A DNA stretch of 64,000 nt from Nitrospira sp. (GTDB lineage: Bacteria; Nitrospirota; Nitrospiria; Nitrospirales; Nitrospiraceae), in contig JARFXO010000007.1 of assembly GCA_029194665.1 (NCBI GenBank), positions 124,001 to 188,000 on the forward strand, written 5' to 3'. Below the pieces are notes generated by a model. It saw only the letters and a program-made list of their open reading frames with translations, was not told where the DNA came from and ran no database searches. A program made the translations under genes and the position numbers. Positions 35,035 to 44,346 of this stretch are shown piece after piece. Numbering within the stretch: position 1 is the stretch's first letter; each line of letters begins with the position of its first letter.

Positions 35035-35452
35035 GTTGCACTCCATACTCAGTCAGAAGTTCGGTGACGCGACGCCGAAGCACATTGTTCATCACGACGC
35101 AGGGAATGGCGACTAATAGACCGATGGCAGTCGCCTTCAATGCCAGACTCAAGCCGATCATGATGGTGTTGACCGCCATCGTTCCCGACGTTCCCATCGT
35201 GTGGAACGTCAACATGATTCCCAGGACAGTTCCGAGCAGGCCGATATACGGAGCATTGGCGGCCACTGTGCCGATAATCACGAGGCGCTTGGTCAACGTG
35301 ATTTCCAGCAGCCGGGCATTTGAAAACTGTGAGAAATTGACCCGTCGGTAGAAGAGCCAGCGTTCGACGGCAACCGCGACAGACCAGAGGCTCAGGGCCA
35401 GCAAGAGCCCGATGATCCCATAATCAATGGTATTCTTCAGCGCATCCATCAT
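35018..35452 (-). CDS. exbB: ExbB/TolQ/MotA family proton channel protein
   Basis: 144 residues, shorter than classical ExbB (about 240): three membrane helices and the conserved APYIGLLGTVLGIM (about 68-81) and ALKATAIGLLVAIPCVVMNN (about 104-123) segments of the MotA/TolQ/ExbB channel. AAGGAG is placed just before the ATG. It pairs with exbD downstream in a two-gene operon. The compact size matches minimal ExbB homologues found in TonB-linked loci. Confidence 0.9.
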   Translation of the reverse strand: MMDALKNTIDYGIIGLLLALSLWSVAVAVERWLFYRRVNFSQFSNARLLEITLTKRLVIIGTVAANAPYIGLLGTVLGIMLTFHTMGTSGTMAVNTIMIGLSLALKATAIGLLVAIPCVVMNNVLRRRVTELLTEYGVQHGTEH

Positions 35453-35575
35453 AACTCCTTACTAATGTGAAAATATGGTTCGATCCGGTAGGCTGGGAGC
35501 CAGCACATCGTTTTATTCATGGCAGACCGGAAGGGAAACTGTCAATCCACAACACGGATCGCTTCGATCCGGTTT

Positions 35576-36703
35576 CTACGAACGAGAAGACTGTTCGGCA
35601 GGAAACACCACAGTGTGCGTGGCAGAGACGCGGAGTTCCACGGCGGTCCCTTCCTCGTAGAGGCTGGTTGAGCTTTCGCTGCTGTGGACCATCTGTCCGG
35701 AGGGCAGACGGATCGTATAGAGGTTCTCCGAACCTCGGAACAGGCGAGCCGCAATACGCGGCTTCGCCGATTTGTTGGGCACCAGCTGGATGTCGTCGGG
35801 GCGAATCATCACGACGACTTCGCTTTCCTCGGGGCGATTGAGGGTATTGGGGAACTCTCCGAGTTCAGTATGGACCAGGCCCTCGCGGACCTGTCCGGTG
35901 ATAAAGTCGGCTTGGTCCACAAAATCGGCCACGAACCTTGTAGCCGGAAGATGGTAAATGAGCTCCGGCGAATCCAACTGTTCGAGCATTCCCTGATTGA
36001 GTACGGCGATGCGGTCGGCCATGGCAAAGGCTTCGTGGTGATCGTGCGTCACGAGAATCGTCGTGGTTTTCATCCGATGCAACAGGGCATGGAGCTCTTG
36101 CCGCATGCGGCCGGCCATATCGGGATCCAGGTTGCTGAACGGCTCATCCAGGAGGAGCAAGACGGGATGCTGCACGAGAGCGCGTGAAAGGGCCACTCGT
36201 TGCTGTTGTCCTCCCGATAACTCATGCGGGTAACGTCGGTCGAGTCCTTCGAGGCCGGTCAGCCGCAGCATGTCTTGGACACGACATCTCCGCTCCGCCC
36301 GCGACAGGTGGCGGAGCCCGAAGGCGATGTTGTCGGCGACGCGCAAATGTGGAAAGAGCGCGTACTCTTGAAAGACCATGCCTACTCGGCGGTCCTCCGT
36401 CGGAATCGTTTCCGAGGAGGATGAGACTAACCGGCCTGACAAAAAAATCTGTCCGACCTGCACCGGTTCGAGACCCGCGATCGCCCGCAAAATGGTCGTC
36501 TTGCCGCAGCCTGATGGACCGAGCAGACAGAGAATTTCACCTTCCTGCGCGGAAAATGAAATATCGTGGATCGCAGGCCTGCTTGGATCATAGGCACAGG
36601 ACACGGCACGAAGCTCCAAGATGGAAGAGGCCGGCTGGTAGAGATTCACTTGGCCGTCGAGCTGTTCGGCATCCACCTGTGCGATGTGCGATGGTTCGTT
36701 CAT
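35576..36703 (-). CDS. Fe(III)-type ABC transporter ATP-binding protein
   Basis: About 375 residues. Walker A GPSGCGKTT (about 62-70), Q-loop FQEYALFP, signature LSGGQQQR, Walker B LLLLDEPF, switch histidine LVTHDH, and a C-terminal TOBE-like beta domain (after about 270) with VVVMIRPDDIQLV. This is the FbpC/CysA/PotA group; the genes before it in the operon (permease, periplasmic iron-binding protein) identify it as an Fe(III) importer ATPase. ATG 36703 lies 8 bases after the permease stop; a GTG at 36730 in frame would overlap it. Confidence 0.9.
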   Translation of the reverse strand: MNEPSHIAQVDAEQLDGQVNLYQPASSILELRAVSCAYDPSRPAIHDISFSAQEGEILCLLGPSGCGKTTILRAIAGLEPVQVGQIFLSGRLVSSSSETIPTEDRRVGMVFQEYALFPHLRVADNIAFGLRHLSRAERRCRVQDMLRLTGLEGLDRRYPHELSGGQQQRVALSRALVQHPVLLLLDEPFSNLDPDMAGRMRQELHALLHRMKTTTILVTHDHHEAFAMADRIAVLNQGMLEQLDSPELIYHLPATRFVADFVDQADFITGQVREGLVHTELGEFPNTLNRPEESEVVVMIRPDDIQLVPNKSAKPRIAARLFRGSENLYTIRLPSGQMVHSSESSTSLYEEGTAVELRVSATHTVVFPAEQSSRS

Positions 36704-36710
36704 GGTAGTT

Positions 36711-38294
36711 CTACGCTGCCCGCCAATCACGGGAGAGCAATAAGACCAGCGCCGGTAAGCCGACGAGCACGATCAATAACGCGGATGGAGCCGCCAGCTG
36801 ATAGTACTCTTCGCTTGCCTCCAGCCAGACACGAATTGCCAGGGTGTCGAATCCCACCGGTCGCAGCAGCAACGTTGCCGGGAGTTCTTTCATCGTCTGC
36901 AAAAAGATCAAGACCCACGCCACGATGACTCCGTTGCGGATGAGGGGTAACGTCACGCGACGCCAGGTTTCTCGGACGGTAAGCCCCAGGGTGCGGGCGA
37001 CTTCCTCCAAATTAGGCGTGATTTGTTGAATCGATGGTTCGAGCGACTGGAGGCCGACTGGGAGAAAATGTAGGACATAGGCGACGATCAATACGATCAC
37101 TGTACCATACAAGAACGGGAGGACTTTGAGAAAGAGGACCAACACCGCGAGCGCAGCGACTGGTCCTGGTAGGACGTACCCGGCGTAAGCAGCCTGCAAA
37201 CAGCCGACATTGAGCCAGGTCGGTTTGCGGCTAGCCAGGTAGGCAAGGGGTAGTCCGACGAACACTCCTGCCGTGGCTGCCAGGGTCGACAGCAAGGCGC
37301 TGTTCCACACAAACCCGAAGAAGCGGGCGTCGAGGATTGCCTGGGCTTCCGGGGACAGGCTCCATATCACCAGTAGATAGGCCGGGATTCCAAAGGCCAA
37401 GCCGATGACGGTGGCCAAGCATGCCGTCAGAGCGGCAGCGTGCAACCATCGGCACCGGATTCGTTGCGGTGTCCGAAAGCGTCCGGAGGTCTGGTAAAAC
37501 CGGCTCTTTCGACGAAACCATCGTTCGGTCAATAAGAACAGGAGCGCCAGGATGACCAATAAGATGCTTAGGATGCTCGCTGCCTGATTGTCGGACCGGC
37601 CGGTCATTTGCTGAAACACGGCGTAGGTCAGTGTTTGGTAGCGCAGTAGGGAGACGGCACCGAAATCTGAGACGACGTACAGGATGACCAGGGCGAGACC
37701 GGCGACGATGGACGGGCGTAGCAATGGGAGGGTGACGAACAGCGTTCTGTGAAGTGGTGAGGCGCCACAGGTACGGGCCACTTCCTCAAACGACACGTTA
37801 AAACTCAGCAGCGCACTACGTGTGAGCAGATAGACGAAAGGAAACGTGTCGAGCGCCATTACGATGGTGACGCCCCAAAAACTTTGCGGTGAGATGATTC
37901 TGGCCTGAGGTCCTGCGAGCATCTGCCAGAGCTGTTCGACTGGGCCGCCGAATCCCAAGAGATAGTTGTAGATATAGGCCAAGACGTACGTCGGCATGGC
38001 CAGCGGCAACACGAGACCAACTTCCCACAGGCGGCGGCCAGGGAATTCGAATCGCGTGACCATCCAGGCGGTTGATACGCCGAGCACGAAGGTGAGCAAG
38101 GCCACGGCACCGGCCAGTGAAACCGTATTCAACAGCAGCTCAGGGACACGGGTGGTCCAGAGACGATGCCAAATCGCAACATCGGCCGACAAGGCAAGGA
38201 CAGTGACATAGCCCAATGGCAGGAGGATCAGTGTCGCGCCGGCGAGGACTGCGAGTTGTAGAGGAGAGACAGATGGTCGGTGTATGGCAATCAC
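36711..38294 (-). CDS. Fe(III) ABC transporter permease
   Basis: 527 residues with about 12 membrane helices in two homologous halves, each with an ABC permease EAA-like loop (EEVARTCGASPLHRTLFVTLPLL near 175-200 and EEVARTLGLTVRETWRRVTLPLI near 437-460). The fused two-half FbpB/FutB/ThiP design is typical of Fe(III) importers. GTG start. It is located between its binding protein (15 bases upstream) and its ATPase. Confidence 0.92.
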   Translation of the reverse strand: MIAIHRPSVSPLQLAVLAGATLILLPLGYVTVLALSADVAIWHRLWTTRVPELLLNTVSLAGAVALLTFVLGVSTAWMVTRFEFPGRRLWEVGLVLPLAMPTYVLAYIYNYLLGFGGPVEQLWQMLAGPQARIISPQSFWGVTIVMALDTFPFVYLLTRSALLSFNVSFEEVARTCGASPLHRTLFVTLPLLRPSIVAGLALVILYVVSDFGAVSLLRYQTLTYAVFQQMTGRSDNQAASILSILLVILALLFLLTERWFRRKSRFYQTSGRFRTPQRIRCRWLHAAALTACLATVIGLAFGIPAYLLVIWSLSPEAQAILDARFFGFVWNSALLSTLAATAGVFVGLPLAYLASRKPTWLNVGCLQAAYAGYVLPGPVAALAVLVLFLKVLPFLYGTVIVLIVAYVLHFLPVGLQSLEPSIQQITPNLEEVARTLGLTVRETWRRVTLPLIRNGVIVAWVLIFLQTMKELPATLLLRPVGFDTLAIRVWLEASEEYYQLAAPSALLIVLVGLPALVLLLSRDWRAA

Positions 38295-38309
38295 TGGGAG
38301 CTTGGGGAG

Positions 38310-39377
38310 TTACCGCATCCCCACCTGCTCGATGAGAAGCAATGTGGGTTCCCGCAGTTCGGCCAGCTTGCTCAAAGGCACCAGGGCCGCTCGAAAGCTC
38401 TTGCGTTCGATCAGAGCTGGGTCGGCCTTGACCTCAGGATGGAGTGGGTACTCCTTGTCGAGGTCGGCGAACAGCTTCTGACCGGCTTGTGCCACGAGAA
38501 ACTCCACGAGCAATTTGGCGTTCTCCAAGCGGGGAGTGTGTTTTAGAATGCCGATGCCCGCCACATTCATGATGGCGCCCATGCCTCCTTCCTGTTGATC
38601 GGGCATCAATACCGCCAGCGGAGCAGTGGGTTGTGTCGCGAGATGTCGGTACACGTAATAGTGATTGACGATACCCATGGCGACCTGACCCTTCGCGACG
38701 GCCTCGACGATCTGCGAGCTCTTTTGATAAACCCTGGTGCCGGCATTGTCCCGAAGGCCTTCAAGAAATTTCCTGGTTTGATCGTCACCGACGCTCGCGC
38801 GGATGACCGACACACCCGCTTGCAAATATTCGCTGCCGGCGTTCGGAATGGCGATCTTGTCCTTCCATTTCGGGTTGGCCAAGTCCAGCAACGACGTGAT
38901 CTGATCGGGTTTCACCATCGTCGTGTTGTACACAACGATCCAAAACCGTCCTGACAAACCGACCCAACTGCTGTCCGATGCGCGAAACTGGGGAGGGATG
39001 GCCCGTTCGACCTCCCGCATGTTCAATGGGCGAAGGAGTCCCGCAGCGCGAGCCATTTCCAGACTGCCGGCATCGTTGGTAATAAAGACATCGGCAGGGC
39101 TGCGCTTCCCTTCTGCCTTCATTCGATTCACCAACTCCATGGTGCCGGAGGAGAGCAACTCTATTTGAATACCGGTCTTCGCGGTAAACTCATCGAGTAC
39201 CGGTTTGATCAGCCGTTCAGCTCGACCGGAATAGACGGTCAATTTCTCGGCAGCCGATGCGAAGGGCGGCATGATCAACCAAAAGAGCGCGAGGATGCAG
39301 GCAACTGAAACACCGAGGAGCTTGAGTTGAGAGGCAATAGCCGTGGCGCGAGGTGAACGTCGGTAAAATAAACGCAT
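38310..39377 (-). CDS. Periplasmic Fe(III)-binding protein (FbpA/FutA family)
   Basis: 355 residues: signal peptide (cut near ASA-A, about 43), mature start KLTVYSGRAERLIKPVLDEF, and the paired tyrosines in NHYYVYR (about 238-244), the Fe(III) ligands of the FbpA/FutA family. ATG 39377 with AGAAGG about 8 bases upstream; the longer frame starts at a TTG. First gene of the importer operon; fur lies immediately upstream on the same strand, so iron control is likely, although I found no convincing Fur box in the 84-base gap. Confidence 0.92.
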   Translation of the reverse strand: MRLFYRRSPRATAIASQLKLLGVSVACILALFWLIMPPFASAAEKLTVYSGRAERLIKPVLDEFTAKTGIQIELLSSGTMELVNRMKAEGKRSPADVFITNDAGSLEMARAAGLLRPLNMREVERAIPPQFRASDSSWVGLSGRFWIVVYNTTMVKPDQITSLLDLANPKWKDKIAIPNAGSEYLQAGVSVIRASVGDDQTRKFLEGLRDNAGTRVYQKSSQIVEAVAKGQVAMGIVNHYYVYRHLATQPTAPLAVLMPDQQEGGMGAIMNVAGIGILKHTPRLENAKLLVEFLVAQAGQKLFADLDKEYPLHPEVKADPALIERKSFRAALVPLSKLAELREPTLLLIEQVGMR

Positions 39378-39460
39378 GACCAACCCTTCTGTCTAGGTGG
39401 AGGGGAGTTGAAACCGGCAAGCCGCCTTAAAAAAACGAATACCAGAAACGGCAACAGGGG

Positions 39461-39895
39461 TCAATGACGGCAGCGAGAGCAGAGTCCGTAGAGCTCGAGG
39501 CGGTGAGTTTGGATGGTAAAACCGTTCCGCGATGCCACTTCTTCCTGAAGCCGCTCAATGTCGCAGTTCTCGAACTCCACTATTTTCCCACAGCCTGTGC
39601 AAATAAGATGGTCATGATGGCCCTTATGCGACACATTGTCGAACTGGGTTTGCGTACCGAAGTGCCTGGCCTGGGCCAGGCCTGCGTCGCAGAAGAGATT
39701 GAGTGTACGGTAGATGGTCGCGAGGCCCAGGTGAGGATCTTTGCGCGCCAGCTGATGGTACATCGCTTCGGCCGTGATGTGTTCCTGCTTCAGAAAGGCA
39801 TCGAGGATCAATTCACGCTGCCGCGTAAATTTGAGCTGGTGCTTCCCAAGATGCTCCTTCAGGACCTCCATTTCTTTGACATGTTTCGCCATCAT
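39461..39895 (-). CDS. fur: Ferric uptake regulator family protein
   Basis: 145 residues. Winged helix with FTRQRELILDAFLKQEHITAEAMYHQL and the recognition part GLATIYRTLNLF, metal-site segment SHKGHHDHLICTGCGKIVEF, and a C-terminal CSRC zinc pair. The HHDHLIC motif matches Fur rather than Zur or PerR, though Fur subfamilies are hard to separate by eye. Start taken at ATG 39895 with AGGAGG about 12 bases upstream (slightly long spacing). A longer frame reaches 40030, but its extra N-terminus is not Fur-like. It probably senses Fe(II) and represses the iron importer next to it. Confidence 0.9.
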   Translation of the reverse strand: MMAKHVKEMEVLKEHLGKHQLKFTRQRELILDAFLKQEHITAEAMYHQLARKDPHLGLATIYRTLNLFCDAGLAQARHFGTQTQFDNVSHKGHHDHLICTGCGKIVEFENCDIERLQEEVASRNGFTIQTHRLELYGLCSRCRH

Positions 39896-40072
39896 GATCA
39901 GACCGAGCCTCCTAGACGGAGAATTAAAGACGAAACTGAGCAGCCGGTCAAGAGTGTCTTTGTCGGATGGATAGCCATCGCCAATTCCCTTTGACGGCTG
40001 CTTCCCCGGCTGTCTATAGTGAAGCCCCACGGATTTACGGCCGTGATTCCTGATGGTACTTTGGCGACACCT

Positions 40073-40108
40073 CGCCGAAGCCTGTTCCCCTTCGCCAAGG
40101 CTTCGGCG
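40073..40108. repeat. Perfect 11-bp inverted repeat in divergent promoter region
   Basis: CGCCGAAGCCT (40073-40083) pairs with AGGCTTCGGCG (40098-40108). It lies in the gap between fur (minus) and the Panacea-like gene (plus). In the same gap CCGTGATTCCTG and CCGTGGTTCCTG recur about 90 bases apart (40041 and 40133), suggesting a palindromic repeat unit rather than a terminator. Confidence 0.5.
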
Positions 40109-40185
40109 GACACTCGCTGCGCTTAGCTAACAGCCGTGGTTCCTGCTCAGGCGGGTGAAGCGCTCACGCACATCGCAAGGAGACC

Positions 40186-40782
40186 TTGAGAACACCCAGC
40201 CAAATCACGGTTGATCGTGCGCTGCTTCTCTATGTTCTGCAGCTCGCAGAGCCCTACGATGGGATGAGCGATGTGAAGTTGCAGCAGCTCTGTTTTCTGT
40301 GCGAACTCCAAACCTTTGCCAAGGGCTTGAAAGCCTTCCATTTCGAATTCTTTCGCTTCGCATACGGAGCCTTCAGCAAAGATCTCGATAACGACCTGAC
40401 CTCCCTCCGTCGGAAAGGGCGGATCGAGAATTTCACGGTATCGGATCAGGTGAAGGAGGAGGCGATACCGTTACTCCTGAACGCAATCGAAGGGGTGGAG
40501 GCCAACGAGAAGGCCAAAGACATTGTCGATGCCGTCGTCGCAGCCTATGGACATCAAGACAGCGGTACCATCACGAATTCCGTCGAATCGGTTCAGCTGA
40601 GCACACCCCAGGACCCTGAGCTCAAGATTCCCATTCGAGATATTGTGTTCCACACCACGCTGCTCGTCCCGCACCGGATCGAGGTGCAGGCTGAAGTTGC
40701 ATTGTCTCCGGCCATCCTCGGAAAGCTCAACGCCGCCATGGGCTATGACAGCCGACCAGTCATAGATGCTCAGAGTTGGTAG
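40186..40782 (+). CDS. Panacea/DUF4065-like protein (SocA-type), tentative
   Basis: 198 residues. The N-terminal 90 residues (KLQQLCFLCELQTFAKGL, then FRFAYGAFSKDLDNDLTSLRRKGRI) have the pattern of the Panacea domain: a helix that recognises a partner, an aromatic strand, a tyrosine-glycine turn and a helix ending in a G-R/I. Panacea proteins are antitoxins of many unrelated toxins or proteolysis adaptors such as SocA. No toxin gene is adjacent, so it may be an orphan. The start is a TTG with AAGGAG only about 3 bases before it. The C-terminal half is unrecognised. The 3' end overlaps the convergent M32 gene by 13 bases. Confidence 0.6.
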   Translation: MRTPSQITVDRALLLYVLQLAEPYDGMSDVKLQQLCFLCELQTFAKGLKAFHFEFFRFAYGAFSKDLDNDLTSLRRKGRIENFTVSDQVKEEAIPLLLNAIEGVEANEKAKDIVDAVVAAYGHQDSGTITNSVESVQLSTPQDPELKIPIRDIVFHTTLLVPHRIEVQAEVALSPAILGKLNAAMGYDSRPVIDAQSW

Positions 40783-42302
40783 AGCTCGCCGTATTTCTTT
40801 TCAACATAGTTGAGAAAAGGCTCGGGACTTATGGTCGAACCGGTCACACGTTGCGCGAGGTGGGCTGGCGTGAACATGCGGCCCCAGCGGTGAATTTTCT
40901 GTTCCAGCCACCGGCGCAAGATCAGTAACCGACCGGCTGCAATCTCATCCTCCAAATGTGAAATCTCTAGCTTGGCCTGCTCGAAGAATTGCACGGAATA
41001 GAGGTTGCCCAAGGTGTACGTGGGGAAATACCCGAAGGCGCCGAACGACCAGTGCACGTCCTGCAGCACCCCTTCCGCGTCGGAAGTCGGAACGATGCCC
41101 AAATAGTCCTTCATCTTCTGATTCCAGATCGCCGGCAAGTCGTCGGGCTGAGTCTTGTTTTCCACGAGCGCTTGCTCGATCTCGAACCGCAGCATGATAT
41201 GGAGATTGTAGGTCAGCTCGTCGGCTTCCACACGGATCAACGACGGCTTCACGCGATTGATGGCGGCATAGAACCGGTCTATATCTACGCCGCCCAGTTG
41301 ATGGTGAAACGTCTGCTGTAAAATCGGGTAGAAAAAGCGCCAAAAGGCTCGCGAACGTCCGACGCAATTTTCCCAGAGGCGAGACTGGCTTTCATGGATG
41401 CCCAGGGAGACCGAATCGCCCAATGGCGTGCCGAAATACCGTTGATCCAGGCCTTGGTCATACAGCCCATGCCCTCCTTCATGGATGCAGCTGAAGAGGC
41501 AGGATTGTAATTCATGTTCGTGGACGCGGGTCGTCACGCGCACGTCGGTCGGGTGAAACGAGGTTGTGAAGGGATGGGCCGAGAGATCCAGTCTGCCGCG
41601 CTCGAAGTCATAGCCCATCGCGATCAAGACCAATCGGCCGAACTCCAGCTGTCGAGTTTGGTCATAAGAATGGCGCAATACTTCGTCATCGATGTGAACG
41701 GGGCTCTGAGTGATTCGCTTCAGCAAGGGCACGAGACGCGCTTTGACTGCGGCAAACACCGGCTGGAGGCCGGCTATGGTCGCGCCTGGTTCATAGACAT
41801 CCAACAGGGCGTTGTAGGGCGAATCCTGATATCCGAGATACTCGGCTTCCTCCCGCTTGAGCTGCAGCACCGTCCGGAGGTTCGGTAGAAACATCGCGAA
41901 TCTATTTTGGTCTTTTGCCTCCGCCCACACTTGCTGGGCCAGCGAACATTCGCGGCTCAGCTTCACGACGAAATCGGATGGTAGCTTCTTCGCGCGGCTG
42001 AAATCCCGCCACACTTCGCGCAAGAGCGAGCGTGACGGCTCATCCCACGTCTCACCAGATTGGTCGGCTGTCTGGCCGGTAGCAGGATCGACCCATTGAG
42101 CCAAGAGCTGCTGAACGTCCGGCGAGACCAATTTCTGATGGGCCAGGCCCTGAAGCACGGCGATCTGTTCAGCTCGCGCTTCCCCCCCGCCGACCGGCAT
42201 ATAAGTTTCTTGATCCCAAGACAAGACCGAGGCGGCGCTATTGATGCGTTGAATTTCAAGCAGTCTGGTCGTAAGGGGTTCCAACGTCGCGAGCGTCTTC
42301 AA
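40770..42302 (-). CDS. Carboxypeptidase Taq (M32) metallopeptidase
   Basis: 510 residues, normal for the M32 family. Zinc motif HEGGH (CIHEGGHGLYDQGL, about 263-275) with a downstream ESQSRLWENCVGRS (about 293-306) that supplies the third zinc ligand glutamate. Substrate-site segments SFHPTDVRVTTR and RVEADELTYNLH are also typical of M32. It removes C-terminal residues from peptides in the cytosol. TTG start, with AAGGAG about 7 bases before it. Divergently transcribed from the OMT. Confidence 0.93.
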   Translation of the reverse strand: MKTLATLEPLTTRLLEIQRINSAASVLSWDQETYMPVGGGEARAEQIAVLQGLAHQKLVSPDVQQLLAQWVDPATGQTADQSGETWDEPSRSLLREVWRDFSRAKKLPSDFVVKLSRECSLAQQVWAEAKDQNRFAMFLPNLRTVLQLKREEAEYLGYQDSPYNALLDVYEPGATIAGLQPVFAAVKARLVPLLKRITQSPVHIDDEVLRHSYDQTRQLEFGRLVLIAMGYDFERGRLDLSAHPFTTSFHPTDVRVTTRVHEHELQSCLFSCIHEGGHGLYDQGLDQRYFGTPLGDSVSLGIHESQSRLWENCVGRSRAFWRFFYPILQQTFHHQLGGVDIDRFYAAINRVKPSLIRVEADELTYNLHIMLRFEIEQALVENKTQPDDLPAIWNQKMKDYLGIVPTSDAEGVLQDVHWSFGAFGYFPTYTLGNLYSVQFFEQAKLEISHLEDEIAAGRLLILRRWLEQKIHRWGRMFTPAHLAQRVTGSTISPEPFLNYVEKKYGELYQL

Positions 42303-42403
42303 TCCGGTCTCCTTCCCACTATGTTAAGATCCGCTCATGATTCGGCTGTTGTGCGCAGTGTACGCAACCACATCGGTCTTTTCAAATTGCTGAAGGGAAT
42401 ACG

Positions 42404-43063
42404 ATGAAACAATTGATTCCGTCCGACATCGAAACGTACGCCGAAGCCCATTCCATCCCGGAGTCCTCGGTCTGTCGTGCGCTGCGTGAAGAGACCCATC
42501 GGACCATGGAGCACTCCCAGATGCTGGTCGGTCCTTTGGAAGGGGCCTTCCTCAAAATGATGACGCAGTTGGTGGGCGCGAAGCGCGTGCTCGAGATCGG
42601 GATGTTTACCGGCTACAGCGCGTTGTGCTTTGCTGAAGCCCTGCCGGAAGATGGGACTGTGATCACCTGCGAAATCGATGAGAAGTCGGCGACGCTGGCG
42701 AGGCGCTTTATCGCGCAATCGCCTTTTGGAGGCAAGATCAGCATCCGAATGGGACCGGCTCTTGATACCATGAAAACACTGAACGGCCCCTTTGACCTGA
42801 TCTTCATCGATGCCGATAAAACTAATTATCTCAATTATTACCGACGGTCGCTCGACCTGCTTGCCCCAAAGGGCGTGATCTTGATCGACAACGTGCTCTG
42901 GAGCGGCGAAGTCTTGAAACAGCCGCCGCATGACGAATCCACCGCCGCCATTCAGGAACTCAATCGGACCGTAGCAGCTGATCTCCGCGTCACCGCCGTC
43001 CTGGTCACGATTCGCGATGGGATTTTTGTGATAAGAAGGGCAGAAAGTTCCAAATCGCGGTGA
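42404..43063 (+). CDS. O-methyltransferase (class I, COMT/family 3 type)
   Basis: 219 residues. SAM-binding VLEIGMFTGYSAL (about 64-76), ITCEIDEKSATLARRF, then LIFIDADKTNYLNYYRRSLDLLAPKGVILIDNVLWSGEVL (about 128-170; the D-x-D-K and DN metal ligands of Mg-dependent O-methyltransferases). Close in style to caffeoyl-CoA and catechol O-methyltransferases. The last 55 codons are repeated downstream at 47165-47361, and its last 14 codons again at 48175-48222, so this 3' end is a recombination point. Confidence 0.92.
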   Translation: MKQLIPSDIETYAEAHSIPESSVCRALREETHRTMEHSQMLVGPLEGAFLKMMTQLVGAKRVLEIGMFTGYSALCFAEALPEDGTVITCEIDEKSATLARRFIAQSPFGGKISIRMGPALDTMKTLNGPFDLIFIDADKTNYLNYYRRSLDLLAPKGVILIDNVLWSGEVLKQPPHDESTAAIQELNRTVAADLRVTAVLVTIRDGIFVIRRAESSKSR

Positions 43064-43080
43064 CGAGAGCGCTACGCAGA

Positions 43081-43509
43081 TCAACCTCGGGGCAAGATGT
43101 TAAAACCTTCTCGACGCCCAGCCTCTCGCAGTCGTTGGTCGAGGCACACAAACTCTCGTTGAGATGGATTGCCTTGACACCATACCAGGGCCGCCGCTAA
43201 TTGCAGGGAATCGGCGGCTCGTAAGGGATGCAGTCGCAAGACGCGAGCGGCCTGCTCCCGCACAGCTTCACCCGGTTCTACCTCTGTCCAAGCGGCCACC
43301 AAGGCTCGTAGGATAACTTGTGCCTGCTTATCTTCTTCGATACCAAGAGCCTCCTCTCGTCTCAGTCTTGCGAGAGCCGACAGGCACTCAATCGGCGAGG
43401 CCCACCACGCGACGATGGATTGGTCTGTCTGAAGCAGTTTTCTGAGAGAGGGACTTTCGCGTTCCTGAAGACACAGCGGGAGCAGAGCGGAAGCGTCCCA
43501 AAACTTCAT
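43081..43509 (-). CDS. PIN-domain toxin (VapC-like RNase)
   Basis: 142 residues. PIN acidic residues: D5 in FWDASALLPL, E in SPIECLSAL (about 40) and D in LRAADSLQLAAAL (about 100), with CLDQRL near the end. VapC-type toxins are Mg-dependent endoribonucleases. It shares the ATGA overlap (43506-43509) with the antitoxin gene just upstream, the usual antitoxin-first arrangement. The gene is convergent with the OMT, 18 bases from its stop. Confidence 0.87.
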   Translation of the reverse strand: MKFWDASALLPLCLQERESPSLRKLLQTDQSIVAWWASPIECLSALARLRREEALGIEEDKQAQVILRALVAAWTEVEPGEAVREQAARVLRLHPLRAADSLQLAAALVWCQGNPSQREFVCLDQRLREAGRREGFNILPRG

Positions 43510-43796
43510 CGCCCCTCTGACCGATCCGTCAGGAGTGCTTTGAGCCCTCGACCCTGTCGATCTTTGGGCCGGGGCAGTTTCCAGAAGCCGGCCGGTAATT
43601 TGCCGGTTCCCAAGCGAACCAGCCCGGCACGAGCGAGATCGCGCAGGGTGTCACTCTCATGACTGTCTTTCGACAGGGGCACGAGCTTCGCGATAGGCTT
43701 CCCTCGCTCGACCACCAGTACCTCGTCACCGGCTTTGACCTTGGCAAGACAGGCACTCAGGGTGGCTTTCAGCGTCGAAACTGCCGCACGTTTCAT
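43506..43796 (-). CDS. Phd/YefM-type antitoxin of the PIN toxin
   Basis: 96 residues. N-terminal Phd/YefM pattern VSTLKATLSACLAKVKAGDEVLVVERGKPIAKLVPL: a strand-helix-strand with the GKPIAKLVP signature of the DNA-binding dimer. The C-terminal part is longer and more ordered than usual. It would bind the toxin and its own promoter. Start has a purine-rich stretch; overlaps the toxin start by four bases. Confidence 0.85.
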   Translation of the reverse strand: MKRAAVSTLKATLSACLAKVKAGDEVLVVERGKPIAKLVPLSKDSHESDTLRDLARAGLVRLGTGKLPAGFWKLPRPKDRQGRGLKALLTDRSEGR

Positions 43797-44115
43797 GACG
43801 ACTCCTTAGTGCATGTGCATGTGACCAATATAGTCCATTCAGGTGATTCCGTGCAAGGAAAGGCAGGGTTGAGCTAATCGTTCGGGCCAGCGTGTTCAGG
43901 CTGTTCTCAAAGGGCCGAGTCGAGAACGCGACGACAAGAAAGGCAGGCTTGAGTGTCTCATGCCTCCCGAGTCGATCAAGCCCTGGTTCCCTAACCCTTC
44001 CTACTTATGGTATCTGTACAGGTCTCTACGGTATCTACTTTGATACGTCGTTATGGCGATACACATTCATCGCCGGTGCCGTCACACCATAAAGAGCGGT
44101 TCCTTGCACTGTGTG

Positions 44116-44144
44116 TTCACGAGTTTTCATAACACTCGTGAACG
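44116..44144. promoter_or_regulatory. 10-bp perfect inverted repeat, possible operator
   Basis: Stem GTTCACGAGT (44116-44125) and ACTCGTGAAC (44135-44144), 9-base spacer. There is no T-run, so it does not look like a terminator. It lies about 200 bases before the TIR-FGE gene; a dimeric regulator could bind it, but that is a guess. Confidence 0.35.
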
Positions 44145-44245
44145 TCTCGTGAAATTGCGTTTGTAGACGAGAAACAAGGCAGTGGGATGCGTTTGAAGGG
44201 GTTGGCATGGTGGGCATGTTGCGAACTTTTAATTCCTGTGACACT

Positions 44246-44278
44246 CCGCTCGCCCTGAGCTGGTCGAAGGGCGGTCGG
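44246..44278. repeat. REP-like palindromic element, copy 1
   Basis: CGCCCT (44251-44256) pairs with AGGGCG (44268-44273), and the spacer reads GAGCTGGTCGA. This is the widespread genome-repeat type seen again at 47092-47128. It lies 70 bases before the TIR-FGE start. Confidence 0.5.
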
Positions 44279-44346
44279 ACACGTGTCGTTCAGTTCATGA
44301 TTCGACGTGCTCACCATGACCGGACTTGTAGGACCGAGCACAGAGT

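Larger units (their letters stand above)
43797..44346. other. 550-base non-coding region upstream of TIR-FGE gene
   Basis: No convincing gene. It holds a 10-bp perfect inverted repeat (44116-44144) and a REP-like element (44246-44278), both listed separately. Composition is more AT-rich than its flanks (for example 44030-44110), which suggests foreign or degenerate sequence and could contain the promoter of the downstream gene. Confidence 0.55.
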
